Assembly (NCBI GenBank): GCA_947085765.1
Contig: CAMTXZ010000171.1
Location: 1-27,560, forward strand
Reading direction: 5' to 3'
Source: JAKFXL01 sp947085765
GTDB lineage: Bacteria > Pseudomonadota > Gammaproteobacteria > Tenderiales > Tenderiaceae
DNA: 27,560 nt
Part shown: positions 16,956 to 24,266 of the stretch, in pieces
Layout: each line of letters starts with the position of its first letter
Position numbering within the stretch: the stretch's first letter is position 1
Position numbers and translations under genes: made by a program
Notes under the pieces: model-generated
What the model saw: the letters and a program-made list of their open reading frames with translations, nothing else
Told to the model about the DNA's origin: nothing
Databases searched by the model: none

Positions 16956-17711
16956 TTATTTAACAGCGCCGCATATTGTCAAAAATTCTTCAGCACTGAG
17001 AGACGCGCCACCAATCAAACCACCATCAATATCAGCCTGGGCAAACAACTCTTCAGCATTACTTCCTTTGACGCTACCGCCATAAAGGAGCTGGATTTTA
17101 GCAGCTAATACAGGGTTTTTCATAGCTATTCTTTGACGAATAAACGCATGAACCTCCTGAGCCTGCTCAGGCGTTGCGGTCATGCCTGTACCAATCGCCC
17201 AAACAGGCTCATAGGCAACTACGGCATTTTGCAGCGCAACCAAACCTTCCGCGCTATCCAAAAGCACATCAAGCTGACGGGCGATCACCTCTTCAGTCAT
17301 GCCGCTCTGACGCTCAGCCAATAGCTCACCCACACAAAGTATTGGGATCATGCCCGCACTATTAGCCGCTATTACCTTCTCAGCGACCAGGGCATCATCC
17401 TCTGCGCACAGAGATCGACGCTCTGAATGGCCGATGATGACAAATGTACAGCCAACATCCAGCAACATGGAGGCAGAAACTTCGCCCGTATGCGCGCCCT
17501 GTAGATGCTGTGACATATTTTGAGCACCCAAAGCAATTGTCGAACCCTTCAGCAACTCCTTTGTTGCCGCCAGGTAGACAAATGGCGGGCACAACACAAC
17601 CTCATCTACACGGACTGAATCAAAGCCAGACTTGATTGCAGCAATCAACGCCTCACCCATTGCCGCGCTACCGTTCATCTTCCAATTTCCGGCGACTAGT
17701 GACTTACGCAT
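16956..17711 (-). CDS. tpiA: Triose-phosphate isomerase
   Basis: This glycolytic and gluconeogenic enzyme interconverts dihydroxyacetone phosphate and glyceraldehyde 3-phosphate. The 251-residue TIM barrel keeps all catalytic residues: N9 and K11 in AGNWKMNGS, H95 in IIGHSERR and E168 in AYEPVWAIGTG; the mobile loop 6 follows E168, and the phosphate-binding LLYGGSVKGSN is at about 208-218. Length is normal. The ATG at 17711 has GGAG about 10 nt upstream. A plausible own promoter lies in the 109-bp gap after glmM, so tpiA-secG-tRNA may form a separate unit from glmM. Confidence 0.98.
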   Translation of the reverse strand: MRKSLVAGNWKMNGSAAMGEALIAAIKSGFDSVRVDEVVLCPPFVYLAATKELLKGSTIALGAQNMSQHLQGAHTGEVSASMLLDVGCTFVIIGHSERRSLCAEDDALVAEKVIAANSAGMIPILCVGELLAERQSGMTEEVIARQLDVLLDSAEGLVALQNAVVAYEPVWAIGTGMTATPEQAQEVHAFIRQRIAMKNPVLAAKIQLLYGGSVKGSNAEELFAQADIDGGLIGGASLSAEEFLTICGAVK

Positions 17712-17747
17712 CGTAACTTAACTCCGGGCTTTGAAAATGAAGGGCAA

Positions 17748-17776
17748 ATCTTACAGGCAGAAACTCAATAAATCAA
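17748..17776 (-). promoter_or_regulatory. Candidate promoter for tpiA-secG-tRNA-Leu
   Basis: TTGATT (complement of 17771-17776) and TAAGAT (complement of 17748-17753) are separated by 17 bp; each matches 4 of 6 consensus bases. Transcription would start near 17741, giving a leader of about 30 nt before tpiA. The rest of the 109-bp glmM-tpiA gap shows no terminator hairpin. Motif-based call only. Confidence 0.4.
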
Positions 17777-17820
17777 ACGTTTTTAAGTAGTTGGATGAAG
17801 TTCAGCAGATACAACCGCCA

Positions 17821-19176
17821 TCACAATTGCGCATAGGCGCGCTCAACCTGCTCAGCCAGATACTGGGCACACTGATACACCAATTCACCATCACGCCCTT
17901 CCACCATCACTCGAATCACCGGTTCCGTTCCAGAGGCCCGCAACAGAACACGGCCATTACCGTTCAAGCGAACATCCACCTCCTGCAGTGCGCGAGTGAC
18001 TACGGCGGATTTGGCAAAATCAAAAGGGTGCTCGGTACGGACATTAATCAAGCTCTGAGGATACTTTTCCATGCCCGACTTTAATTGATACAACGTCTCC
18101 CCTTCCTCCACCATAGCCGCCAACACTTGCAGTGCCGCTACAATACCATCCCCCGTGGTGGTGTGATCCAGGCAGATAATGTGGCCAGAGGACTCTCCGC
18201 CAAGCGTCCACTCTCCCTGTTTTAGCAGGTTCATTACATAACGATCGCCTACTGCACTACGATGCAGTTCAATATCGAGTTTCTTAAGAGCATGCTCGAG
18301 TCCAAGATTACTCATTACTGTTCCAACCACACCGCGCTTGAAGCCGGGCCGTTCCATACGGGCAACCGCGATAATGAAGAGCAGCTCATCACCATCAAGC
18401 ACCTCTCCTTTATGATCCACCATGATTAACCGGTCACCGTCACCATCCAGTGCAATTCCCAAATCAGCCTGGTGATACATTACCGCCTGCTGCAAAACCT
18501 CTGGGTGAGTCGAGCCACAGTTATCATTAATATTTAGTCCATCGGGCTCGGCACCAATCACTATCACCTGCGCTCCCAGCTCCTCAAAAACTAATGGCGC
18601 CATGGCGTAGGTGGCGCCGTTTGCGCAATCGACCACAATTTTCAGACCACTCAGCGAGAGCCGCGAGGGAATGGTGCTTTTGCAAAATTCAATATAACGA
18701 CCAGCAGCATCTACCACCCGCTCCGCCTTACCCAGCGCATCGGGCGCCACAGTCTCCATAGGTTTATCCAGCTCAGCCTCGATCGCCATCTCGACCTCAT
18801 CTGGCAACTTGGTACCATCGCCCGAGAAGAACTTGATGCCGTTATCGTAATAAGGATTATGCGAGGCGCTGATCACTATGCCTGCATCAGCACGGAAAGT
18901 GCGGGTAAGGTAGGCAATGCCAGGGGTCGGCATCGGTCCGAGCAGCAGAATATCAACACCGGCAGCAGAAAGCCCCGCCTCTAACGCCGACTCAAACATA
19001 TACCCAGAGATACGAGTATCTTTACCGATCAATACCCTGCTCTGCCTGCCTCGCCCCTGAGCCAATACCCGGCCAGCAGCCCAGCCAAGCTTCATTACAA
19101 ACTCCGGCGTAATTGGGTATTGACCGACTTTGCCGCGCACCCCATCCGTACCAAAGTATTTTCTTTTATTAGCCAT
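17821..19176 (-). CDS. glmM: Phosphoglucosamine mutase
   Basis: GlmM converts glucosamine 6-phosphate to glucosamine 1-phosphate, feeding UDP-N-acetylglucosamine for peptidoglycan and lipopolysaccharide. The 451-residue product has the phosphoserine loop VISASHNPYYDNGIKFF with active serine S105, the Mg-binding DGDGDR at 244-249, the sugar-binding GGESSGH at about 327-333, and the phosphate-binding RASGTEPVIRVM near the C-terminus. The N-terminal KYFGTDGVRG is diagnostic for GlmM within the phosphohexomutases. It starts 23 bp after folP, the usual order ftsH-folP-glmM. Confidence 0.98.
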   Translation of the reverse strand: MANKRKYFGTDGVRGKVGQYPITPEFVMKLGWAAGRVLAQGRGRQSRVLIGKDTRISGYMFESALEAGLSAAGVDILLLGPMPTPGIAYLTRTFRADAGIVISASHNPYYDNGIKFFSGDGTKLPDEVEMAIEAELDKPMETVAPDALGKAERVVDAAGRYIEFCKSTIPSRLSLSGLKIVVDCANGATYAMAPLVFEELGAQVIVIGAEPDGLNINDNCGSTHPEVLQQAVMYHQADLGIALDGDGDRLIMVDHKGEVLDGDELLFIIAVARMERPGFKRGVVGTVMSNLGLEHALKKLDIELHRSAVGDRYVMNLLKQGEWTLGGESSGHIICLDHTTTGDGIVAALQVLAAMVEEGETLYQLKSGMEKYPQSLINVRTEHPFDFAKSAVVTRALQEVDVRLNGNGRVLLRASGTEPVIRVMVEGRDGELVYQCAQYLAEQVERAYAQL

Positions 19177-19199
19177 ATTATCTACCTTATATCCACAGC

Positions 19200-20021
19200 C
19201 TAAGCGCGGTCACAGCCTATATTTTGCACAGCACAACAGAGCTTCATAACATCAACTGTTTCAGCAACATCATGGACACGGATAATAGAGGCGCCATGCC
19301 ATAAGGCTAAAGTTGCTGCTGCTAAACTACCCGGCAATCGTTCATGCACCGGCTTGCCTAAAACTGCGCCAATAAACGATTTACGTGACAGCCCCACCAA
19401 CAGCGGCACTCCCAATGCCTTAAAACGATGCAATTCACTGAGCAGAGTAAGATTATGATCCAGGGTTTTACCAAAACCAAAACCCGGATCAATCAGAAGG
19501 CGCTCCAGAGGAATGCCTGCCGCAAGACAGGCATCAATACGCAGCCTCAAAAAGGAGAACACATCCTCCACCACGTCGTCATATACTGGCGCCGCCTGCA
19601 TAACTCGAGGCTCGCCCTGCATGTGCATCAGGCAAACCTTAGCCTCCGTCTGCACCGCTGCTGCCAACGCGCCATCTTCACGCAAAGCACGTACATCATT
19701 GATCATCGTCGCACCCGCTGCGACAGCTGCCATCATCACCGCCGGTTTGCTGGTATCGATTGACACGACCACATCCAAACAATCAGTGATGGCTTCAACA
19801 ACCGCTGCAGCACGTTCAATCTCATCAGACTCTGCAACAGGCTGCGCCCCCGGACGCGTCGATTCCGCGCCCACATCAATAATATCAGCGCCTTCAGCGA
19901 CCATCTGTTCGGCGCGCCTGAGCGCTAAATCTCGCCGTACATAACGACCACCATCGGAGAAAGAGTCCGGCGTTACATTTAAGATCCCCATCACCTGAGG
20001 GGGTGAAAAACCCTGTGTCAT
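19200..20021 (-). CDS. folP: Dihydropteroate synthase
   Basis: FolP condenses p-aminobenzoate with 7,8-dihydropterin pyrophosphate in folate synthesis and is the sulfonamide target. Motifs are VMGILNVTPDSFSDGG near the N-terminus, DVGAESTRPGA, SIDTSKPAV, IDPGFGFGKTLDHN, and LSRKSFIG toward the C-terminus. The frame is open up to a TTG at 20075, but that codon lies in the loop of the ftsH terminator hairpin, and the ATG at 20054 sits just past its T-run without a ribosome binding site. The ATG at 20021 (MTQGFSPPQ) has GAAGG 8 nt upstream, so I prefer it (273 residues). The next-best start is 20054 (284 residues, nearer the E. coli length of 282). The stop is TAG. Confidence 0.96.
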   Translation of the reverse strand: MTQGFSPPQVMGILNVTPDSFSDGGRYVRRDLALRRAEQMVAEGADIIDVGAESTRPGAQPVAESDEIERAAAVVEAITDCLDVVVSIDTSKPAVMMAAVAAGATMINDVRALREDGALAAAVQTEAKVCLMHMQGEPRVMQAAPVYDDVVEDVFSFLRLRIDACLAAGIPLERLLIDPGFGFGKTLDHNLTLLSELHRFKALGVPLLVGLSRKSFIGAVLGKPVHERLPGSLAAATLALWHGASIIRVHDVAETVDVMKLCCAVQNIGCDRA

Positions 20022-20058
20022 CTCATCTGCCTTCAGCCAATACCAATAACTCATTGAG

Positions 20059-20086
20059 AAAAAAACGCCCCGCAAAGGCGAGGCGT
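20059..20086 (-). terminator. Rho-independent terminator after ftsH
   Basis: On the minus strand a 9-bp stem (ACGCCTCGC with GCGGGGCGT, one T-G wobble) with a 4-base loop is followed directly by seven T (complement of 20059-20065). It lies 25 bp beyond the ftsH stop and immediately ahead of folP. On the + strand the hairpin is also followed by a T-rich stretch, so it could act in both directions, but no + strand gene reaches it. Confidence 0.85.
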
Positions 20087-20110
20087 TTTAATTTTTCGAG
20101 CACTTCAATA

Positions 20111-22039
20111 TCAGTGCGATTCGGCAGGTCCACCCACCTCTTTTTCGGCTGACTTATCAGACTGAACTTCACTACCCTTTACGCCACTGCCAGCGCCATC
20201 ATGAGGCTCGTGATCGTTCCAGTCCTGTGGTGGACGAGGCACCCGTCCCTCCATAATGTCATCGATTTGCGTGCTATCGATAGTTTCATACTTGATCAAT
20301 GCCTCTGCCATCTTGTGCATCTTTTCAAGATTATCACTCAGAATTTTGTTGGCGCGTTTATAGTTACGATCAATAATTACACGTACTTCTTGATCGATGG
20401 TATGAGCCGTCACATCGGAGACACTCTTGGATTGCGCCACCGAGTGCCCCAAAAAGACCTCTCCCTGCTCTTCACTATAGGTCAACGGTCCCAGCACGTC
20501 GGAGAGACCCCATTTGGTGACCATGTTACGGGCAATCTCCGTGGTACGTTGAATGTCGTTAGATGCACCGGTAGTCACTTTATCCGCGCCAAAGATCAGC
20601 TCCTCAGCAATTCGACCACCAAAGAGAGTGCTAATCTGACTCTCAAGGCGCTCCTTGCTATAGCTATAACGATCCTCTTCCGGCAGGAACATAGTCACAC
20701 CAAGCGCGCGACCGCGTGGGATGATGGAGACTTTGTAGACCGGATCATGCGACGGCACCAAACGCCCAACAATGGCATGCCCCGCCTCATGGTAAGCGGT
20801 CAGCTTTTTCTCTTCATCATTCATCACCATGGATTTGCGCTCCGCGCCCATCATGATTTTGTCTTTGGCCCGCTCGAACTCATCCATGCCCACCATTCGT
20901 TTATTAGAGCGCGCTGCAAACAAAGCGGCTTCATTTACCAGGTTGGCCAGATCCGCGCCGGAAAATCCAGGGGTACCGCGAGCAATCAGGCTCGGTTTTA
21001 CATCGTCGCCCAGCGGCACCTTACGCATATGAACACGCAGGATCTGTTCACGACCGCGCACATCCGGCAACGGCACGACAACTTGCCGATCGAAGCGACC
21101 TGGGCGCAATAGCGCAGGATCAAGCACATCAGGCCGGTTGGTGGCGGCGATAACAATCACACCGTCATTGCCTTCAAAGCCATCCATCTCCACCAGTAAC
21201 TGGTTGAGTGTTTGCTCACGCTCATCATGACCACCACCAAGGCCCGCACCACGATGACGGCCCACCGCATCAATTTCATCGATAAAAATAATGCAGGGCG
21301 CATGTTTCTTTGCTTGTTCGAACATGTCACGAACACGTGAGGCACCGACACCCACAAACATCTCAACAAAATCGGAACCCGAGATCGTGAAAAACGGCAC
21401 CTTGGCCTCACCAGCAATCGCCTTGGCCAGCAGGGTTTTACCGGTACCCGGCGACCCCACCATCAGAACACCACGAGGAATTTTACCGCCCAGCTTCTGG
21501 AACTTGCTCGGTTCGCGCAGGAACTCGACCAGTTCACCGACCTCCTCTTTAGCCTCTTCAACACCAGCCACATCGGCAAAAGTGACCTTGATCTGGTCTT
21601 CACTCAGCAACTTGGCCTTGCTCTTGCCGAACGACATGGCGCCACGACCACCACCACCACCCTGCATCTGGCGCATAAAAAAGATCCAGACACCAATCAA
21701 AAGCAGCATCGGGAACCAGGAGATAAATATCTGCGTCAAGAACCCCTGCTGTTCAGGAGGACGCGCATTGATCTCTACGCCACTTGCGAGCAGATCACCT
21801 ACCAAACCGCGATCATCGGGGCTGTAGGTAATAAAACGCTCACCCGATGTAGTCACACCTTGAATAGAGCGCCCTTCAATTACAACTTTCCCTACATTGC
21901 CACTCTTCACATCGCTGATAAATTGCGAATATGGCATTGCCTGGGAGGTTGCCTGAGACGGACCGAAATTACTGAAAACGGACATCAGCACAATCGCGAT
22001 CACCACCCACAAAATCAAATTTTTTGCCATATCACTCAA
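20111..22039 (-). CDS. ftsH: ATP-dependent zinc metalloprotease FtsH
   Basis: FtsH is a membrane-anchored AAA+ hexameric protease that degrades misassembled membrane proteins and regulators such as LpxC and sigma-32 in relatives. The 642-residue product has a membrane helix at about 8-24, a periplasmic domain to about 100, a second helix at about 104-121, Walker A GSPGTGKT (195-202; Ser replaces the commoner Pro), Walker B CIIFIDEID (249-257), the SRH arginines in RPGRFDRQV, and the zinc site HEAGH (417-421) with D495 as likely third ligand. I chose the TTG start at 22039 because GGAGAGGAA lies at ideal spacing, giving MSDMAKNLILW; an ATG at 22030 (MAKN) is the alternative but is 16 nt from that site. 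A strong terminator follows. Confidence 0.98.
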   Translation of the reverse strand: MSDMAKNLILWVVIAIVLMSVFSNFGPSQATSQAMPYSQFISDVKSGNVGKVVIEGRSIQGVTTSGERFITYSPDDRGLVGDLLASGVEINARPPEQQGFLTQIFISWFPMLLLIGVWIFFMRQMQGGGGGRGAMSFGKSKAKLLSEDQIKVTFADVAGVEEAKEEVGELVEFLREPSKFQKLGGKIPRGVLMVGSPGTGKTLLAKAIAGEAKVPFFTISGSDFVEMFVGVGASRVRDMFEQAKKHAPCIIFIDEIDAVGRHRGAGLGGGHDEREQTLNQLLVEMDGFEGNDGVIVIAATNRPDVLDPALLRPGRFDRQVVVPLPDVRGREQILRVHMRKVPLGDDVKPSLIARGTPGFSGADLANLVNEAALFAARSNKRMVGMDEFERAKDKIMMGAERKSMVMNDEEKKLTAYHEAGHAIVGRLVPSHDPVYKVSIIPRGRALGVTMFLPEEDRYSYSKERLESQISTLFGGRIAEELIFGADKVTTGASNDIQRTTEIARNMVTKWGLSDVLGPLTYSEEQGEVFLGHSVAQSKSVSDVTAHTIDQEVRVIIDRNYKRANKILSDNLEKMHKMAEALIKYETIDSTQIDDIMEGRVPRPPQDWNDHEPHDGAGSGVKGSEVQSDKSAEKEVGGPAESH

Positions 22040-22081
22040 CGTTAATTCCTCTCCAGAGCAAGGAAGGTCTAGTCTCCCACA

Positions 22082-22110
22082 TCAGATAGCAGGTATCTGA
22101 CAGGGGTCAA
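22082..22110 (-). promoter_or_regulatory. Candidate ftsH promoter with an embedded inverted repeat
   Basis: In the 90-bp rlmE-ftsH gap, TTGACC (complement of 22105-22110) is followed after 16 bp by TATCTG (complement of 22083-22088). A perfect 7-bp inverted repeat, tcagata-gcagg-tatctga, covers 22082-22100 and includes the proposed -10. I did not find a good sigma-32 heat-shock promoter here, although ftsH is heat-induced in E. coli. The -10 match is weak (3 of 6). Confidence 0.3.
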
Positions 22111-22129
22111 TCCTCTAATCGAAAAAATA

Positions 22130-22750
22130 CTACACTTTAAGTTCACGCGCCACCAGATAAACCTCACGACTGCGTGGACGTGAAGCCTTGGGCTTACGTA
22201 TTGCTACCTTGCCAAAGCTACCGCGAACCTCATTCAGATACTCATCGAAACCGCCACCCTGGAACACCTTGGCCACAAAAACACCTTTAGGTCCCAAAAC
22301 CTGACGGGCAAAATCAAGCGCCAACTCCACCAAGTAGATCGCTTTTGGCTGATCCATGGCGGCCATACCGCTTATATTGGGGGCTATGTCCGAAATTACA
22401 AGGTCAATTTTGCGACCAGCTACCAACTCCAGCAACTGATCCATTACAACCTGTTCACGAAAATCTCCCTGGATGAAATCCACATCAGCCAGCGTATCCA
22501 TAGGTAAAATATCCAGTGCAAAGAGACGCCCCTTATCACCTATAATCTTAGCCGCAACCTGAGACCAACTCCCCGGCGCCGCCCCCAGGTCGACCACAAG
22601 CATGCCCGGTCTTAACAGCTTGTCACGTTCGTGCAACTCCAACAGCTTGTAGGCCGCCCGTGAACGATAACCATCCTGGCGCGCCTTGAGCACATACTGA
22701 TCCGACTCATGCTCCTGTAGCCAACGATTACTGCTTTTACTCTTGGCCAT
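22130..22750 (-). CDS. rlmE: 23S rRNA (uridine-2'-O-)-methyltransferase RlmE (FtsJ/RrmJ)
   Basis: RlmE uses S-adenosylmethionine to 2'-O-methylate U2552 in the A-loop of 23S rRNA on the large subunit. The protein begins MAKSKSSNRWLQEH, then shows RSRAAYKLLEL with the first catalytic lysine, the SAM motif VVDLGAAPGSWSQV, SDIAPNISG with the catalytic aspartate, KVFQGGGFDEY with the second lysine, and KPKASRPRSREVYLVA with the final glutamate, completing the K-D-K-E tetrad. The ATG at 22750 gives 206 residues, close to E. coli's 209; an upstream in-frame GTG (22771) lacks family support. It overlaps the preceding small gene by 14 nt and precedes ftsH, as in E. coli. The stop is TAG. Confidence 0.97.
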   Translation of the reverse strand: MAKSKSSNRWLQEHESDQYVLKARQDGYRSRAAYKLLELHERDKLLRPGMLVVDLGAAPGSWSQVAAKIIGDKGRLFALDILPMDTLADVDFIQGDFREQVVMDQLLELVAGRKIDLVISDIAPNISGMAAMDQPKAIYLVELALDFARQVLGPKGVFVAKVFQGGGFDEYLNEVRGSFGKVAIRKPKASRPRSREVYLVARELKV

Positions 22751-23015
22751 GTGCAGAACCCGCTTTGGCACTCTGTTCCTGTTCTATGCGCCGCGTTTTT
22801 GCCACCAACCAGACCATCGCAGACAAGCCATATCCAGCAAGAAACAACATCTGACCCAACCCATTATCAATCAATCGATCATGAATCAACCAAACCACCA
22901 CACCCACAATGACAAGCAGCGCAAGATCAAACTTGACACCGTTAAACGGGCTCGCGGCGACGGTGAAACTACGCCGCTGACGTGGTAGACTTGGCTCCCT
23001 TTTTGGTTGGGCCAT
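22737..23015 (-). CDS. Small membrane protein of unknown function
   Basis: I do not recognise this 92-residue product. It has a basic, proline-containing N-terminus (about residues 1-26), two hydrophobic segments at about 29-44 (LALLVIVGVVVWLIHD region) and 54-71 (GQMLFLAGYGLSAMVWLV region), and a charged tail rich in Glu, Gln, Lys and Arg. The basic N-terminus before the first helix suggests a cytoplasmic N-terminus. It begins with ATG at 23015, only 20 bp from the divergent yhbY start, and overlaps the rlmE start by 14 nt, so the two are probably co-translated. No cysteine or catalytic motif is visible. Its packed placement argues that it is a real gene rather than a chance frame. Confidence 0.75.
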   Translation of the reverse strand: MAQPKREPSLPRQRRSFTVAASPFNGVKFDLALLVIVGVVVWLIHDRLIDNGLGQMLFLAGYGLSAMVWLVAKTRRIEQEQSAKAGSAHGQE

Positions 23016-23035
23016 GATGGAGTTACCCTTAGAAA

Positions 23036-23326
23036 ATGTCTCTTAACGAAGATAAAAAACGCCAGCTACGTAAACTGGGCCATACACTCAAACCACTGGT
23101 CACCATCGGTACAAATGGTCTAACGGATGCCGTCTATGCTGAGTTCGACAGCACCATTGCCCACCATGAACTGATCAAAGTCAAAGTCCATGCCGACGAA
23201 CGCGATAATCGTGACGCCATGATCGTAGAACTTTGCCAGCGGACCAACTCTGAGCTGATACAACGTGTTGGTCATGTCGCCCTGATCTTCCGCCGTAATC
23301 CGCAGAAGCCAAAAATTCACATCTGA
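23036..23326 (+). CDS. yhbY: Ribosome-assembly RNA-binding protein YhbY (CRM domain)
   Basis: YhbY is a single CRM-domain RNA-binding protein associated with pre-50S ribosomal particles. The 96-residue product spans one domain: LRKLGHTLKPLVTIGTNGLTDAV (first half), HHELIKVKV in the middle, and the C-terminal RVGHVALIFRRNPQKPKI. The loop TIGTNGLT corresponds to the RNA-binding GxxG region of the family. Length equals that of E. coli YhbY (97). It is the only + strand gene in the window and is divergent from the small membrane protein gene and rlmE, an arrangement known in gammaproteobacteria. Its 3' end stops 5 bp from the end of the convergent DUF4149 gene. Confidence 0.96.
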   Translation: MSLNEDKKRQLRKLGHTLKPLVTIGTNGLTDAVYAEFDSTIAHHELIKVKVHADERDNRDAMIVELCQRTNSELIQRVGHVALIFRRNPQKPKIHI

Positions 23327-23331
23327 TCTAC

Positions 23332-23793
23332 TCAGGCCTGCTCGATCGGGCGGGCCTGCATCACCAGATAGATTCCCAGCAGCGAATTCAGTAGATAGAG
23401 AATTGAAGAGATACCATGCAGGCGGCCAAACTGACTCGCCGCCTCACTACCCGCTAATAAACCAGTCAACTTAAGCTCTTGCATCATCGGTTGCAGCACA
23501 AAAAAACCGACTGCCAACAGTGTCAACATGGCCAACAACAGCTGCACCCGTCGCGCCCTCAACCAGCCACCTCTGGCTGCAATCAAGGCACTCAACAGCA
23601 GAGCGCCGCCACAGGCAAAACCAACAATGCTCATGGCCGAAAACATATTGCCCGCAATCTCGCCCGCTAGACGACGATCATCCAGCGAGTGAAAAAGAAC
23701 TGGAACAGCCAGATAGCCCACAGCAAACAGACCACCCACCCAAAGGGTCTGTAACAGCTGCTCGCCTTTAAATAACCAGCGACTATTCATCAT
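23332..23793 (-). CDS. DUF4149-family membrane protein
   Basis: This 153-residue protein has about four membrane helices, at roughly residues 14-33, 50-69, 81-100 and 128-146. The N-terminal EQLLQTLWVGGLFAVGYLAVPVLF and the FGRLHGISSILYLLNSLLGIY segment near the C-terminus are the features I associate with the DUF4149 (TMEM205-like) family. Function is unknown. Its ATG (23793) overlaps the greA stop as ATGA, so it is translationally coupled to greA. A gene of this type between greA and yhbY is found at the same place in Pseudomonas. The gene converges on yhbY with 5 bp between stops. Confidence 0.85.
   Translation of the reverse strand: MMNSRWLFKGEQLLQTLWVGGLFAVGYLAVPVLFHSLDDRRLAGEIAGNMFSAMSIVGFACGGALLLSALIAARGGWLRARRVQLLLAMLTLLAVGFFVLQPMMQELKLTGLLAGSEAASQFGRLHGISSILYLLNSLLGIYLVMQARPIEQA
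23333..23358 (+). terminator. GC-rich hairpin just downstream of yhbY, possible terminator without T-run
   Basis: On the + strand an 11-bp stem (23333-23343 with 23348-23358, two G-U pairs) closes a GATC loop 7 nt after the yhbY stop. There is no T-run after it, so it is not a standard intrinsic terminator; it may stabilise the 3' end or assist termination. It lies inside the last codons of the convergent DUF4149 gene, so coding constraint is an alternative explanation. Confidence 0.35.
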
Positions 23794-24266
23794 ATGTAAT
23801 GCACGGCAAGTATTTCATACTCTTTATCACCCACTGGTGCTTTTACAATCGCTATATCCCCTGCCTCTTTACCAATCAAGGCACGGGCAATAGGCGAGCT
23901 AATCGAGATACGGCCCTTGCTGATATCGGCTTCCAAGTCACCCACAATCTGATAGGTAACCTTTTGACCTGACTCGTCGTCAACCAGATCAACAGTAGTG
24001 CCAAAAACCACGCGTCCACTAGGCTCCATTTTAGTGACATCAATCACCTGGGCCTGGGATAGTTGCCCCTCCAGATCAGAGAGACGACCTTCGATGAACC
24101 CCTGCTGCTCACGGGCGGCATGATATTCGGCGTTCTCTTTCAGATCGCCATGGGCGCGCGCTTCAGCGATTGCCAGAATCACTCGTGGACGGTCTACCGT
24201 CTTGAGCTGATGCAGCTCTTCACGCAGACGTTCGGCGCCTTTGGCGGTCATTGGGATAGTGCTCAT
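23790..24266 (-). CDS. greA: Transcription elongation factor GreA
   Basis: GreA enters the secondary channel of RNA polymerase and stimulates cleavage of backtracked transcripts. The 158-residue product has an N-terminal coiled coil with the tip acidic pair D41 and E44 (AHGDLKENAEYHAAREQQ), which coordinates the catalytic Mg ion, followed by the globular FKBP-like domain (from about 80 on, with ISISSPIARALIGKEAGD). Length is exactly that of E. coli GreA (158). The ATG at 24266 overlaps the carB stop as ATGA, and its end overlaps the next gene, so carB, greA and the DUF4149 gene form a coupled run. Confidence 0.98.
   Translation of the reverse strand: MSTIPMTAKGAERLREELHQLKTVDRPRVILAIAEARAHGDLKENAEYHAAREQQGFIEGRLSDLEGQLSQAQVIDVTKMEPSGRVVFGTTVDLVDDESGQKVTYQIVGDLEADISKGRISISSPIARALIGKEAGDIAIVKAPVGDKEYEILAVHYI

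Noticed and set aside
20022..20075. Longer FolP N-terminus starting at TTG 20075
   Set aside because: That codon lies in the loop of the ftsH terminator hairpin and lacks a ribosome binding site.
20201..21112. Long open frame (303 codons) on the + strand opposite ftsH
   Set aside because: It mirrors a fully supported ftsH, has no recognisable domain and no ribosome binding site; long antisense frames are common opposite conserved genes.
22751..22771. Upstream GTG start for rlmE adding seven residues
   Set aside because: The added residues have no family support and the ATG at 22750 gives the normal length.
22925..22960. TTGACA on the + strand as a yhbY -35 element
   Set aside because: No acceptable -10 at 16-18 bp spacing, and it is about 100 bp from the start codon.
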